The position numbers were made by a program, and so were the translations under genes. From assembly GCF_014596915.1 (NCBI RefSeq), contig NZ_JACVWU010000002.1, positions 372,001-436,000 of the forward strand: a stretch of 64,000 nt of DNA. The letters run 5' to 3'. Positions 51,024-59,692 of the stretch are shown one piece after another (position 1 is the first letter of the stretch; each line of letters starts with the position of its first letter). The notes under the pieces were generated by a model. That model did not search any database. It was given only the letters and a program-made list of their open reading frames with translations, and was not told the DNA's origin. The stretch comes from Streptomyces sp. TRM68416. Lineage in GTDB: Bacteria; Actinomycetota; Actinomycetes; Streptomycetales; Streptomycetaceae.

Positions 51024-54000
51024 CACGACGACCACGACCGAGACCCCGCAGCCCGGCGCCGAGCCGCCCGGGCCGTCGGGACGCCGCCTGCGCCTGCCCG
51101 GCCTGGGCCGCCCGCGCGGCGGCAGCCCGCTGTTCCGCAACGCCTACGCACTGATGATCAACACCGGTGTCTCCGCGGTGCTCGGTCTCGGTTTCTGGTT
51201 CGTCGCGGCCCGCTACTACTCCGAGTCGGCGGTCGGCCAGGGGTCCGCCGCGATCGCCGCGATGAAGTTCCTCGCGGGCCTGACCGCGGTCGCCCTGACC
51301 GGCGCGCTGGCCCGCTTCATCCCGGTCGCGGGCCGGGCCACCGGCCGGCTGATCTTCCGTACGTACGCGGGCAGCAGCATGGTCGTGGCGCTGGCCGCGG
51401 GCGTCTTCCTGCTCACCCTGGACATATGGGGGCCGTCCTTCCGTTTCCTCGACAGCCCGCTGCCCGCGCTCGGGTTCGTGGTGTCCGTCGTCGCCTGGAA
51501 CCTGCTCACGCTCCAGGACGGAGTGCTGACCGGGCTGCGCAGCGCGCCGTGGGTGCCGGTGGGCAACACCGCGTTCTCGGCGGTGAAGCTGGGCCTGCTG
51601 GTGGCGATCGCGGCGGCCGTGCCGACGACCGGGGTGTTCGTGTCGTGGGTCGCGGCGATCGCGATCTCGGTCCTGCCGCTGGGCTGGCTGGTGTTCCGGC
51701 GGCTGGTGCCACGGCATGTGAAGGCCACCGCGGACCAGGTGCAACCGCCGTCGGTGAAGGAGATCGGGAAGTTCCTCGCGGGCGACTACACCGGCTCGCT
51801 GTTCTCGCTCGCCGTGGTCTATCTCATCCCGGTGATCGTGGCCACCCAGGTCAGCTCCGAGGACAACGCCTACTTCTACATCACCGCCACCATCGGCGGT
51901 ACGGTCAACCTGCTCGCCATCAACATGGGCGCCTCCCTGACCGTGGAGGGCTCGCACGACCCGGGGCGGCTGGCCGCCAACACCCGGGCCGCGCTCAAGC
52001 GCATGGCCCGGATCATGCTGCCGGTCTCGACGGTCCTGTTCCTCGGGGCGCCGTGGATCCTCGGCGTGTTCGGCTCGGGCTACGCGGACGCGGCCACCCC
52101 GCTGCTGCGCTGGTTCGCCGTCGGCGCGCTGCTGCGGGTCGTGATGGAGACGTACTTCGCGGTGCTGCGCGCCCAGAGCCGCACCGCCGGACTCGCCTGG
52201 CTCCAGGGCCTGTTGTGCGCCCTGGTGCTCGGGCTGACGCTGCTGCTCCTGCCCCGCATGGGACTGACGGGGGCCGGCGTCGCCGAGATCTGCTCGCTGG
52301 CGGTGATCGTCGCCATCGCCGCGCCCAAGCTGTACCGGACGGTGTTGTCCGCGCCGGACCTGCCCGAGGACGCGGCACCCGACGGCGACCTCGCCGACCT
52401 CGGCGCGAGCAAGGCGGCCGAGGCGGCAGGCCGACGCGGGCCGGCCTGGGCGCCGGACACGGACACCCTCACCCTCGGCCTCCACGTCGACTTCGACCAC
52501 CTGGAACGCCGCCCCGACGTCCGGCCCGGCCCCGGCACCCCGCCCACCGGGCTGCCCGTGGTGCGGCCCGAGCACCGGCCGACCTGGGCGGCGCGGCTGC
52601 CGGTCGAGAAGCGCGAGCCGGAGGTGGACGCACCGTTCGAGGCCGCGCCGAAGGCGGCCGTACCGGGCCCTTCTGCCGCACCGAACTCTTCGGCCGCACT
52701 GGAGCCTTCGGCGGTACGGGAGCCTTCGGCGGTACGGGAGGAGCGGCCCCCGGAGGTCTCCCCGCGCGAGCGTCTGCAGCCCACCCGTGTCGGTGTCGTC
52801 CTCGGCTGTCTGCTGATCGCCGCTCTGCTGCTGTACTGGGTGCCCGCGCTCCGGCTCGGCGAGGCCGACCTGGACGAGATGGGCGGGCTCGGGCTGATCT
52901 CGGTGCTGCCGACGCCGACGCTGGTCGGCGCCGGGCTGCTGGTCACCGTCTTCGCCTCGCTGCTCTGGCTGGGCCGCGAGCACCGGACGCTGCTGCTGGT
53001 CACCCTGCTGGCGACCGTCGTCTCGCTGCACTCCCTGCCGGCGCTGATCGAGACCGAGCCGCGGTTCGCCACCGCCTGGCAGCACCTCGGCTTCATCGAC
53101 TACATCGACCGCACCGGGACCGCCGTACCGGACCTGGACGCGCGCTGGAGCTGGCCCGGGTTCTTCGCCGCGGCCTCGTTCGTGGCGCAGGCCTGCGGGG
53201 TCTCGGACCTCACCGAGGTCATCCGCTGGTGGCCGCTGGCCATGCAACTGCTGTACCTGGTCCCGATGTTCCTGCTGACCCGCTCGATGCGGGCGAGCTG
53301 GCGGGCCCGCTGGACCGGCATCTGGATCTTCGTGCTGAGCGGCTGGGTCGGCCAGGACTACTTCTCGCCGCAGGGCTTCACCTATCTGCTGTACCTGGTG
53401 TTCGCGGCGATCCTGCTGGTCTGGTTCCGGGCGCCGCGGGTGATCTGGACGAAGGTGCGGCCCGGGGAGCTGGAGGTGGAACCGGCGAACCGGCGGCAGC
53501 GGGCGGTGCTGCTGCTGGTCGTCATCGGGCTGTTCGCGGCGAGCGTCCCGGCCCACCAGCTCACCCCGTTCGTGATGCTGGGCGTGCTCACGGTGCTGGT
53601 CCTCGTCGGCCGCAGCGAACTGCGCGGCCTGCCCCTGCTGTTCGGGGTGATGGTGACGGCGTGGATCGGGTTCATGGCCGAGCCGTACTGGTCCGGCCAC
53701 TTCGACGAGCTGTTCGGCGGGGTCGGCGGCGTCGGCTCCAATGTGTCCTCGTCCGTCTCCGGCCGCATCGAGGGCGGCAGTTCGACGCACAAGCTGGTGC
53801 TGTACACCCGCGTGCTGCTGGCCGGCAGCGTCATGGCCCTAGCCTGCTACGGCTGGTGGCGCCGCCGCGACCACAAGTACCGCGAACGCTCCCTGCTCGT
53901 CCTCACCTTCGTCCCGTTCCTCGGCTTCGGCATGCAGAGCTACGGCGGCGAAATGGCCCTGCGCGTCTTCATGTTCGCCCTGCCCGGCGCGGCCCTGCTC

Positions 54001-54789
54001 GCCGGACTCGCCCTGTTCCCGCGCACCGGCGTCACCGCCGAGGAGCGGGACAAGGACCGGGTGAGCCTCGCCCCGCTGGCCGCGTTCATGGCGGGCCTGG
54101 TCCTCATCGGCGGCTTCCTGGTGGCCCGTTGGGGCAACGAGCCGTTCGAGCGGGTCCGGCCCGGCGAGGTCGCGGCGATGGAGTACGTCTACGCCCACGA
54201 CAAGCCGAGCGCGCGGCTGCTGTGGCTGAGCAACGACCCGGTCAACGTCGTGACGCCGTCGCTGCCGTGGGGTGCGAGGGACATGGAACGGGTCGAGTAC
54301 CTGCCGACCCTGGCACCGGCCGACCCGGTGCTGGTGTCGGGCCTGGTCAAGGCGCTCAGGGACGCGGGGCCGAACTCGTATCTGATGATCAACCGCGGTC
54401 AGGTCACCTATCTGCAGATGGACGTCGGCTACGCGGAATCCTGGGAGCCGCGGCTGCTGCACAACCTCGACCGGCGACAGGAGCTGAAGAAGGTCTTCGT
54501 CAACGAGGACGTGACCCTGTACGCGCTGCGCGAGCAGCCGGCGGGCGAGGTCCCGGAGGCCGATCCGGGCGCGATCGGGCCGAAGGTGACGTGGACGCCG
54601 TGGTCGGTGGTCGGGGCGCTGGCGGCGCTGGCACTCATCGTGCTGCTGACGGCGCGCGAGGTGGTCCGGGTCGCGGTGCGGCCCGGGGTGCGGCAACTGC
54701 GCTGGTTGCAGAGCAGTTTCTGGTTCTCGCTGCCGCTGCTGGCGGTGCTGTTCGCGGCGCTGGTGCAGCGGTTCCTGACGATGAAGTGA
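51016..54789 (+). CDS. flippase fused to a second polytopic membrane module
   Basis: A 1257-residue protein from GTG 51016. Residues about 38-450 form a Wzx/MATE-like polysaccharide flippase (about 12-14 helices; FRNAYALMINTGVSAVLGLGFWFVAARYYSESAVGQG; GDYTGSLFSLAVVYLIPVIVATQVSSEDNAYFYITATIGG). A cytoplasmic linker of 140 residues is rich in Pro, Ala and Glu and holds an 18-bp DNA duplication. Residues about 595-1250 form a second domain with ten or more helices and a large extracellular loop, resembling GT-C or polymerase-type proteins (DYFSPQGFTYLLYLVFAAILLVWFRAP; SLPWGARDMERVEYLP). Flipping and polymerisation or transfer may thus be joined in one chain. I know no named family for the second half. 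Confidence 0.8.
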   Translation: MSDTTTTTETPQPGAEPPGPSGRRLRLPGLGRPRGGSPLFRNAYALMINTGVSAVLGLGFWFVAARYYSESAVGQGSAAIAAMKFLAGLTAVALTGALARFIPVAGRATGRLIFRTYAGSSMVVALAAGVFLLTLDIWGPSFRFLDSPLPALGFVVSVVAWNLLTLQDGVLTGLRSAPWVPVGNTAFSAVKLGLLVAIAAAVPTTGVFVSWVAAIAISVLPLGWLVFRRLVPRHVKATADQVQPPSVKEIGKFLAGDYTGSLFSLAVVYLIPVIVATQVSSEDNAYFYITATIGGTVNLLAINMGASLTVEGSHDPGRLAANTRAALKRMARIMLPVSTVLFLGAPWILGVFGSGYADAATPLLRWFAVGALLRVVMETYFAVLRAQSRTAGLAWLQGLLCALVLGLTLLLLPRMGLTGAGVAEICSLAVIVAIAAPKLYRTVLSAPDLPEDAAPDGDLADLGASKAAEAAGRRGPAWAPDTDTLTLGLHVDFDHLERRPDVRPGPGTPPTGLPVVRPEHRPTWAARLPVEKREPEVDAPFEAAPKAAVPGPSAAPNSSAALEPSAVREPSAVREERPPEVSPRERLQPTRVGVVLGCLLIAALLLYWVPALRLGEADLDEMGGLGLISVLPTPTLVGAGLLVTVFASLLWLGREHRTLLLVTLLATVVSLHSLPALIETEPRFATAWQHLGFIDYIDRTGTAVPDLDARWSWPGFFAAASFVAQACGVSDLTEVIRWWPLAMQLLYLVPMFLLTRSMRASWRARWTGIWIFVLSGWVGQDYFSPQGFTYLLYLVFAAILLVWFRAPRVIWTKVRPGELEVEPANRRQRAVLLLVVIGLFAASVPAHQLTPFVMLGVLTVLVLVGRSELRGLPLLFGVMVTAWIGFMAEPYWSGHFDELFGGVGGVGSNVSSSVSGRIEGGSSTHKLVLYTRVLLAGSVMALACYGWWRRRDHKYRERSLLVLTFVPFLGFGMQSYGGEMALRVFMFALPGAALLAGLALFPRTGVTAEERDKDRVSLAPLAAFMAGLVLIGGFLVARWGNEPFERVRPGEVAAMEYVYAHDKPSARLLWLSNDPVNVVTPSLPWGARDMERVEYLPTLAPADPVLVSGLVKALRDAGPNSYLMINRGQVTYLQMDVGYAESWEPRLLHNLDRRQELKKVFVNEDVTLYALREQPAGEVPEADPGAIGPKVTWTPWSVVGALAALALIVLLTAREVVRVAVRPGVRQLRWLQSSFWFSLPLLAVLFAALVQRFLTMK
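52702..52737 (+). repeat. 18-bp tandem repeat in the fusion protein linker
   Basis: GAGCCTTCGGCGGTACGG occurs twice in a row (52702-52719, 52720-52737), encoding EPSAVR units. It lies in the linker between the two membrane modules and may vary in length. Confidence 0.8.
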
Positions 54790-54804
54790 GCAGGGCCGAG
54801 GGGG

Positions 54805-56226
54805 TCAGGTGGCCGGGCGTTCGAGCCACCTGACCTCGTAGGCCTGGAGCTTGACCGTCCTCCCGTCGATCTTCGTGCTGATCTGCCGGTCGCGGGTGTT
54901 GACCACGAGAGCGGTCTTGTCGGTGGCGAGGACACGGACGTCGGCGGACGCGGTCACCGGCCGGTGGGCGGTGCCCGGCGGGAACGTGGCGTTGAACCGG
55001 CTGACCAGGTCGAACATGGGCAGCTTCCGCCCGCCGTCGGCACTGTCGGTGGGCGTCCACAGACAGCCGGGGCAGTCGGTGCCCTGCTCGTTCTGCGGGT
55101 TCCAGTAGAAGCCCGAGGTGGCGCCGCCCCTGGCCAGGGCGATCATTCCGGCGGCCTGGACGGCGACCCGGCGGCTCTCGGACCAGCCCTCGCGCTCGTC
55201 GTCGGCGTCGGCGGGCTCGACGTAGTACTCGGCCCACCACAGCGGCAGGTCGTCGCCGGTCTGCCGCCGCACCCACTCCCCCACGGCCGTGAACTTGTCG
55301 GTGGCCGTGAACTCGTCGGGGAGCAGCTCGTCGTCCCGGGTGTAGCTGGAGCCGTCCACGACGACGAAGTCCGCGCCCGCCTTGTGCTCGTTCCAGTAGG
55401 CGAAGGCGTCCAGCACCCGCTGGTCCAGCGCGCCCCACCTGCCCTTCAGGGACGGGGAGGCGTGCGCCTCGCGCGGGTCGAGGCTGTCCATGACCAGGTA
55501 GGGCCCGCCGACCATGATGTCCGGGTCGACCTCCTTCAGGGCCCGGTAGACCTCGTTGTACAGCCGCGTGTAGCCCTCGTGGTCCCAGCGGGCCTCGGCG
55601 TCGTTCCAGAAGCCCTTGAACTCGTTCCAGACGATGAAGTGCCGTACGTCCGGGTAGCGCTTGGCGACGGTCGCGGCGAGGGCGGCGTAGTCGTCGAAGT
55701 GCTCGGGGTCCGGCGCGGTCTCCAGGGCGGCCTGGCTCCAGTCGGTGTGCTCGACGCCGGGCTCGCCGCCCTTCATCCAGTCCGGGGCGCAGCACAGCGT
55801 CACGACGGGGATGCTGCCGGAGGCGCGGACGAAGTCGATGCGGCGGTCCATCGCCGCGAAGTCGTAGCGCCCCTTGACCGGCTCGGGGTTGCTCGCGCCC
55901 CAGCCCATGACGTGCTGGATCTGCGGCAGCCCGCCGGCGTCCTCGATCCGTTTCTCGACGCGCGCCACCGCGGCGCCGTCGCCCTCGTCGGCGCTGTACT
56001 GGGTGTGGGTGAACCCCCAGCCCACCTCGGGCACGGACGCGGCCGGGGTGGCGGCCGGCGTGCCGTGCACCTTGTCGCCGTCGGGCGAAGTTCCCTTGGT
56101 GTCGCCGCCGTTGCCGGGCAGCGTGGCCAGCAGGGTCACGACCAGGGCCAGCGCGACCACGCCCACACCGAGCAGCGCGGTGAAGCGCCACCGCCGTGCC
56201 CCCGAATTCCACCCATGACGTCCCAT
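54805..56226 (-). CDS. membrane-anchored GH39-like glycoside hydrolase
   Basis: A 473-residue protein from ATG 56226. A signal anchor (RRWRFTALLGVGVVALALVVTLLATLP, about 11-37) holds a clan GH-A barrel outside the cell. The acid/base is Glu202 in HFIVWNEFKGFW and the nucleophile is probably Glu333 in LPLWWAEYYVEP. A small C-terminal beta domain follows. Relatives in GH39 include xylosidases and enzymes encoded in exopolysaccharide loci, such as PslG, that trim the polymer during export. The gene converges on the flippase fusion gene (15 bp apart), which supports such a role. Confidence 0.83.
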   Translation of the reverse strand: MGRHGWNSGARRWRFTALLGVGVVALALVVTLLATLPGNGGDTKGTSPDGDKVHGTPAATPAASVPEVGWGFTHTQYSADEGDGAAVARVEKRIEDAGGLPQIQHVMGWGASNPEPVKGRYDFAAMDRRIDFVRASGSIPVVTLCCAPDWMKGGEPGVEHTDWSQAALETAPDPEHFDDYAALAATVAKRYPDVRHFIVWNEFKGFWNDAEARWDHEGYTRLYNEVYRALKEVDPDIMVGGPYLVMDSLDPREAHASPSLKGRWGALDQRVLDAFAYWNEHKAGADFVVVDGSSYTRDDELLPDEFTATDKFTAVGEWVRRQTGDDLPLWWAEYYVEPADADDEREGWSESRRVAVQAAGMIALARGGATSGFYWNPQNEQGTDCPGCLWTPTDSADGGRKLPMFDLVSRFNATFPPGTAHRPVTASADVRVLATDKTALVVNTRDRQISTKIDGRTVKLQAYEVRWLERPAT

Positions 56227-56321
56227 TGAGGGCAACGGTAATGGGGCGGACGGGCGGACGGGCAGGTTTCGGCAGAGGGAAATCCCGTGCGCGACGGGCA
56301 TGCGTGCCGGATCATGGCGCC

Positions 56322-57416
56322 ATGTCTGCGAACCCGCACGAAGCACTGCCGATCCGGCTCAACGTCGACGACAGCGACTCCCCGTCCGACGTCGTCGACG
56401 CGCTGTTCCTCGGCCGCTTCGCCACGGGCGAGCAGCCGTACTCGCATGCGGCGAACATCGACCGCGTACGGTCCGGGGCGACGCTCCTGCCGCCGGGCGC
56501 CCGGGTGCTGCGCGTCGCCCGCGACGACGACCGCAGCGCCACCCTCGCGGAGGGCGACGGCTGGACCCTGCTGGTCTCCCGCTGGAACCGCGGCGCCGAC
56601 GTCACCGTGACCGCGACCACCGCCGACCTGGCCCAGAAGGTCCTCGACCAGGCCACGGACGGCGCCGCGGACGAGCCCGAGCCGCAGCCGGAGAACGTGA
56701 CCATGGGCTTCTGGTACGTCTCCCCCAGACGCGGCCCGCACCGCACGACCCGGCAGATCTCGGCGGGCACCTGGGAGGAGGTGCGGCCCAACTACACCGC
56801 GCCCGTGGCGGACGCGATGGACCGCCTGATGAAGACGACCCCCGAGGACATCGCGGGCCGGCTGCTGCTCCTGCACGGCCCGCCGGGCACCGGCAAGACC
56901 TCCGCGCTGCGCACGCTGGCCCGGTCCTGGCGGGACTGGTGCCAGGTGGACTGCGTCCTGGACCCGGAGCGCCTCTTCTCCGACGTCGGCTATCTGATGG
57001 ACATCGCGATCGGCGAGGAGGACGGCACGGGCAAGGGCCGCTGGCGGCTGCTGCTCCTGGAGGACTGCGACGAGCTGATCCGCGGCGAGGCCAAGCACAC
57101 GGCCGGGCAGGCGCTGTCCCGGCTGCTGAACCTCACCGACGGACTGCTGGGCCAGGGCCGCAATGTCCTGGTCGGGGTCACCACCAACGAGGACCTGGAG
57201 CGGCTGCACCCGGCCGTGGTCCGTCCGGGCCGCTGCCTGGCCCGGATCGAGGTCGGCCCGCTGACCCGGGCCGAGGCGGTCACCTGGCTGGGCACCGAGG
57301 AGGGGGTCGGCCGCGAGGGGGCGACCCTGGCGGAGCTGTACGCGCTGCGGCGCGGCACCTCCCCGACGGCGCTGCCGGAGCCGCGGGCCGGGGCGGAGGC
57401 GGGGCTGTACCTGTAG
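56322..57416 (+). CDS. AAA ATPase with N-terminal DUF5925-like domain
   Basis: A 364-residue cytoplasmic protein from ATG 56322. The first 170 residues (SDVVDALFLGRFATGEQPYSHAANIDRVR; TTRQISAGTWEEVRPNYTAPV) match DUF5925 as I remember it. The AAA domain has Walker A GPPGTGKT (186-193), Walker B LLLLEDCDE (243-251), sensor 1 GVTTNED, and an arginine-rich VVRPGRCLARIEVGPL. Single-ring AAA proteins of this size remodel protein partners. No partner gene is evident. It diverges from the GH39-like gene (95 bp) and is followed by a DUF72 gene. Confidence 0.78.
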   Translation: MSANPHEALPIRLNVDDSDSPSDVVDALFLGRFATGEQPYSHAANIDRVRSGATLLPPGARVLRVARDDDRSATLAEGDGWTLLVSRWNRGADVTVTATTADLAQKVLDQATDGAADEPEPQPENVTMGFWYVSPRRGPHRTTRQISAGTWEEVRPNYTAPVADAMDRLMKTTPEDIAGRLLLLHGPPGTGKTSALRTLARSWRDWCQVDCVLDPERLFSDVGYLMDIAIGEEDGTGKGRWRLLLLEDCDELIRGEAKHTAGQALSRLLNLTDGLLGQGRNVLVGVTTNEDLERLHPAVVRPGRCLARIEVGPLTRAEAVTWLGTEEGVGREGATLAELYALRRGTSPTALPEPRAGAEAGLYL

Positions 57417-57455
57417 TGCCGCACGTGCCGTGACGGGGAGTGCTTCGATGGAGGT

Positions 57456-58226
57456 ATGACCCTGTTCGTCGGCACGTCGGGGTGGCAGTACAAGGACTGG
57501 CGGGGCGTCCTGTACCCGGAGGGCCGCCCGGTGCGGCTCTGGCTGGAGGAGTACGCGTCCCGGTTCGCGACGGTCGAGATCAACAACGCCTTCTACCGGC
57601 TGCCCTCGCGGGCGAACTTCGAGGCGTGGCGGGACCGGGTGCCCGCGGACTTCGTGATCGCGGTGAAGGCCAGCCGGTACCTCACCCACATCAAACGCCT
57701 GCGGGACCCCGGGGAACCGGTGGACCGGCTCATGAGCCACGCCGCCGACCTCGGCGACCGCCTGGGCCCGGTCCTGCTCCAGCTCCCGCCGACCCTGCGC
57801 GGGGACCCGGGCCTGCTGGACGCGTGCCTCGCCTGCTTCCCCGCGGGCACCCGGGTCGCGGTCGAGCCGCGCCACGACTCCTGGTGGACGCGGACGGTGC
57901 GCGAGGTACTGGAGTCGCGGGGCGCGGCCCTGTGCTGGGCCGACATCCGGGCCCGCCCGGTCACCCCGCTGTGGCGGACCACCGACTGGGGCTACGTCCG
58001 CTTCCACCAGGGCCGGGCCCGGCCCTGGCCGCGCTACGGCAGCCAGTCCCTGGCGACCTGGCTGACCCGCATCGCGGACACCTGGCCCGACAGCCGCGAC
58101 ATCTACACCTACTTCAACAACGACCCGGGCGGAGCGGCGGTCCACGACGCGGCGGCCTTCGCCCGGGCGGCGACGAGGGCGGGCCTGACGGTGACACGAG
58201 CACCGGAAAACACACCGACCCGCTGA
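57456..58226 (+). CDS. DUF72 protein
   Basis: A 256-residue TIM-barrel protein of usual family length. It begins LFVGTSGWQYKDWRGVLYPEG and has FATVEINNAFYRLPSRANFEAWRDRVP, FVIAVKASRYLTHIKRL, AVEPRHDSWW and DIYTYFNNDPGGAAVHDA. DUF72 function is unknown; some relatives have been linked to nucleic-acid or metal chemistry without a proven reaction. A hairpin repeat begins at its stop codon. Start is ATG 57456. Confidence 0.88.
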   Translation: MTLFVGTSGWQYKDWRGVLYPEGRPVRLWLEEYASRFATVEINNAFYRLPSRANFEAWRDRVPADFVIAVKASRYLTHIKRLRDPGEPVDRLMSHAADLGDRLGPVLLQLPPTLRGDPGLLDACLACFPAGTRVAVEPRHDSWWTRTVREVLESRGAALCWADIRARPVTPLWRTTDWGYVRFHQGRARPWPRYGSQSLATWLTRIADTWPDSRDIYTYFNNDPGGAAVHDAAAFARAATRAGLTVTRAPENTPTR

Positions 58227-58270
58227 GCGCCCCAAAGGGGCGCGGGGAACTGCGCGACCAGCCACGACGA
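58227..58270. repeat. dispersed hairpin repeat between DUF72 and GntR genes
   Basis: Reverse orientation copy: perfect 7-bp stem GCGCCCC/GGGGCGC with AAA loop (58227-58243), then GGGGAACTGCGCGACCAGCC. It starts at the DUF72 stop and probably terminates both convergent genes. Confidence 0.65.
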
Positions 58271-58316
58271 ATCCGCGGACGAACGACGACACACCACTGC
58301 ACTCCCGGCGGAGCGC

Positions 58317-58688
58317 TCAGCCCTCGTCGTACACCGCCCGCAGCGCATCCCGTACGGCGGCCAGGGCGTCCCCCTCGTCGAGGCCCAGCCGCCGGACCCG
58401 GTCCGCGTACGCCTGCGCGGCCGACGCGGCTTCCCGCTGGGCCGCCGAGCCCGCGGCGGCGACGAACGTGCCGTTGCGCCCCCGTGTCTCGATCACCCCG
58501 TCCGTCTCCAGTGCCCGGTACGCCTTGGCGACGGTGTTCGCGGCGAGGCCCAGCGACTCGGCGAGCCCGCGCACCGTCGGCAACCGGTACCCGACCGGCA
58601 GCACTCCGGCCCGCGCCTGTTCGGAGATCTGCGCCCGCACCTGTTCGTAGGGCGGCGCGCTGTCATCGATGTGGATCTTCAAGGTCAC
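58317..58688 (-). CDS. YtrA-type GntR regulator
   Basis: A 123-residue regulator from GTG 58688; the longer frame to 58730 lacks a better start. The winged helix (about 5-72) has APPYEQVRAQISEQARAGVLPVGYRLPTVRGLAESLGLAANTVAKAYRALETDGVIETRGRNGTFV. A short helical dimerisation tail follows, with no large ligand domain, as in the YtrA subgroup that often controls ABC exporters. None is adjacent. It diverges from the GNAT gene across 71 bp. Confidence 0.88.
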   Translation of the reverse strand: MTLKIHIDDSAPPYEQVRAQISEQARAGVLPVGYRLPTVRGLAESLGLAANTVAKAYRALETDGVIETRGRNGTFVAAAGSAAQREAASAAQAYADRVRRLGLDEGDALAAVRDALRAVYDEG

Positions 58689-58759
58689 GAAGGTGATTGT
58701 CCCGCACCCCCCGGAAAATGAGAGGCACACGGACGGCCCCGCGCTTAACGTGCGGTCCC

Positions 58760-59692
58760 ATGACTGTCATCGTGCGCGAGATCAGGCCCGACGTCCGGGC
58801 CGACCTGGAGGGCTTCGGCGCCGTACGCCACAGCGCCCTGCCGTTCTTCCTCATCACCCCGGACTCCGTCGCCTACGACCTGGCGCACACGCATCCCGAC
58901 GCCCGCTTCCGGCCGCTCGTCGCCGAGGAGGCCGGTGAGATCATCGGCACCGCGCAGGTCGGCCTGCTGCACGAGAACCCGGGCCCGCTGCAGGGCTTCG
59001 TCAACGTGTACGTGCACCCCGAGCGCACCCGCCGTGGGGCGGGCACGCTCCTGGTGCGCGCCGCCGAGGAGTACCTGACGGGCCTCGGCGCGACCCGGCT
59101 GCTCGCCTGGGTCCTGGACGGGCCGGGCAACCGCTCCTTCGCCGAGGCGCACGGCTACCGCGCGGGCCGTTCCGCCCACTTCCTGCGGCTCGACCTCGCG
59201 AACGGCACGCTGCCGCTCCTCCAGGACCCGCCGCCCGGCGTCGAGCTGCGCACCGCCGCCGACTTCGCCGACGACCCGCGCCCGGTGTTCGAACTGGACG
59301 CGGCGACGACGGCGGACGAGCCCAGCGAGGCCGGTTCCGCCGAGCTCACGGACTACGAGGCGTGGCTGGAGGAAACCTGGCGCCACCCGCTCACCGACCT
59401 CGAACTGACCACCATCGCGGTCGTCGACGGCCGGCCCGCCGCCTTCAGCGCCGCGCACACCGACGGCGGCACCCGCTACAGCACCGGCATGACGGGCACC
59501 GCCCGCGACTTCCGCGGCCGGGGTCTGGCCAAGCTCGCCAAGAACGACACCCTGCACCGGGCCCGCGCGGCCGGGTACACGGAGGCGTTCACGGGCAACG
59601 ACACCGGCAACGAGCCGATGCTCGCGATCAACAAGTGGTTCGGGTACGAGATCTGCGCGACGGAGGTGCGGTATGTCCGCGAACTCGGCTGA
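58760..59692 (+). CDS. tandem GNAT acetyltransferase
   Basis: A 310-residue protein from ATG 58760 with two GNAT-like domains. The first has VYVHPERTRRGAGTLLVRAAEEYL (acetyl-CoA loop R-R-G-A-G) and AWVLDGPGNRSFAEAHGYRAGRSA. The second has TGTARDFRGRGLAKLAKNDTLHRARAAGYTEAFTGNDTGNEPMLAINKWFGYE. The double-domain form resembles mycothiol synthase-like and aminoglycoside-type enzymes, but the substrate is unknown. Its 3' end overlaps the DUF402 gene by 20 bp, so the two are coupled. Confidence 0.85.
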   Translation: MTVIVREIRPDVRADLEGFGAVRHSALPFFLITPDSVAYDLAHTHPDARFRPLVAEEAGEIIGTAQVGLLHENPGPLQGFVNVYVHPERTRRGAGTLLVRAAEEYLTGLGATRLLAWVLDGPGNRSFAEAHGYRAGRSAHFLRLDLANGTLPLLQDPPPGVELRTAADFADDPRPVFELDAATTADEPSEAGSAELTDYEAWLEETWRHPLTDLELTTIAVVDGRPAAFSAAHTDGGTRYSTGMTGTARDFRGRGLAKLAKNDTLHRARAAGYTEAFTGNDTGNEPMLAINKWFGYEICATEVRYVRELG

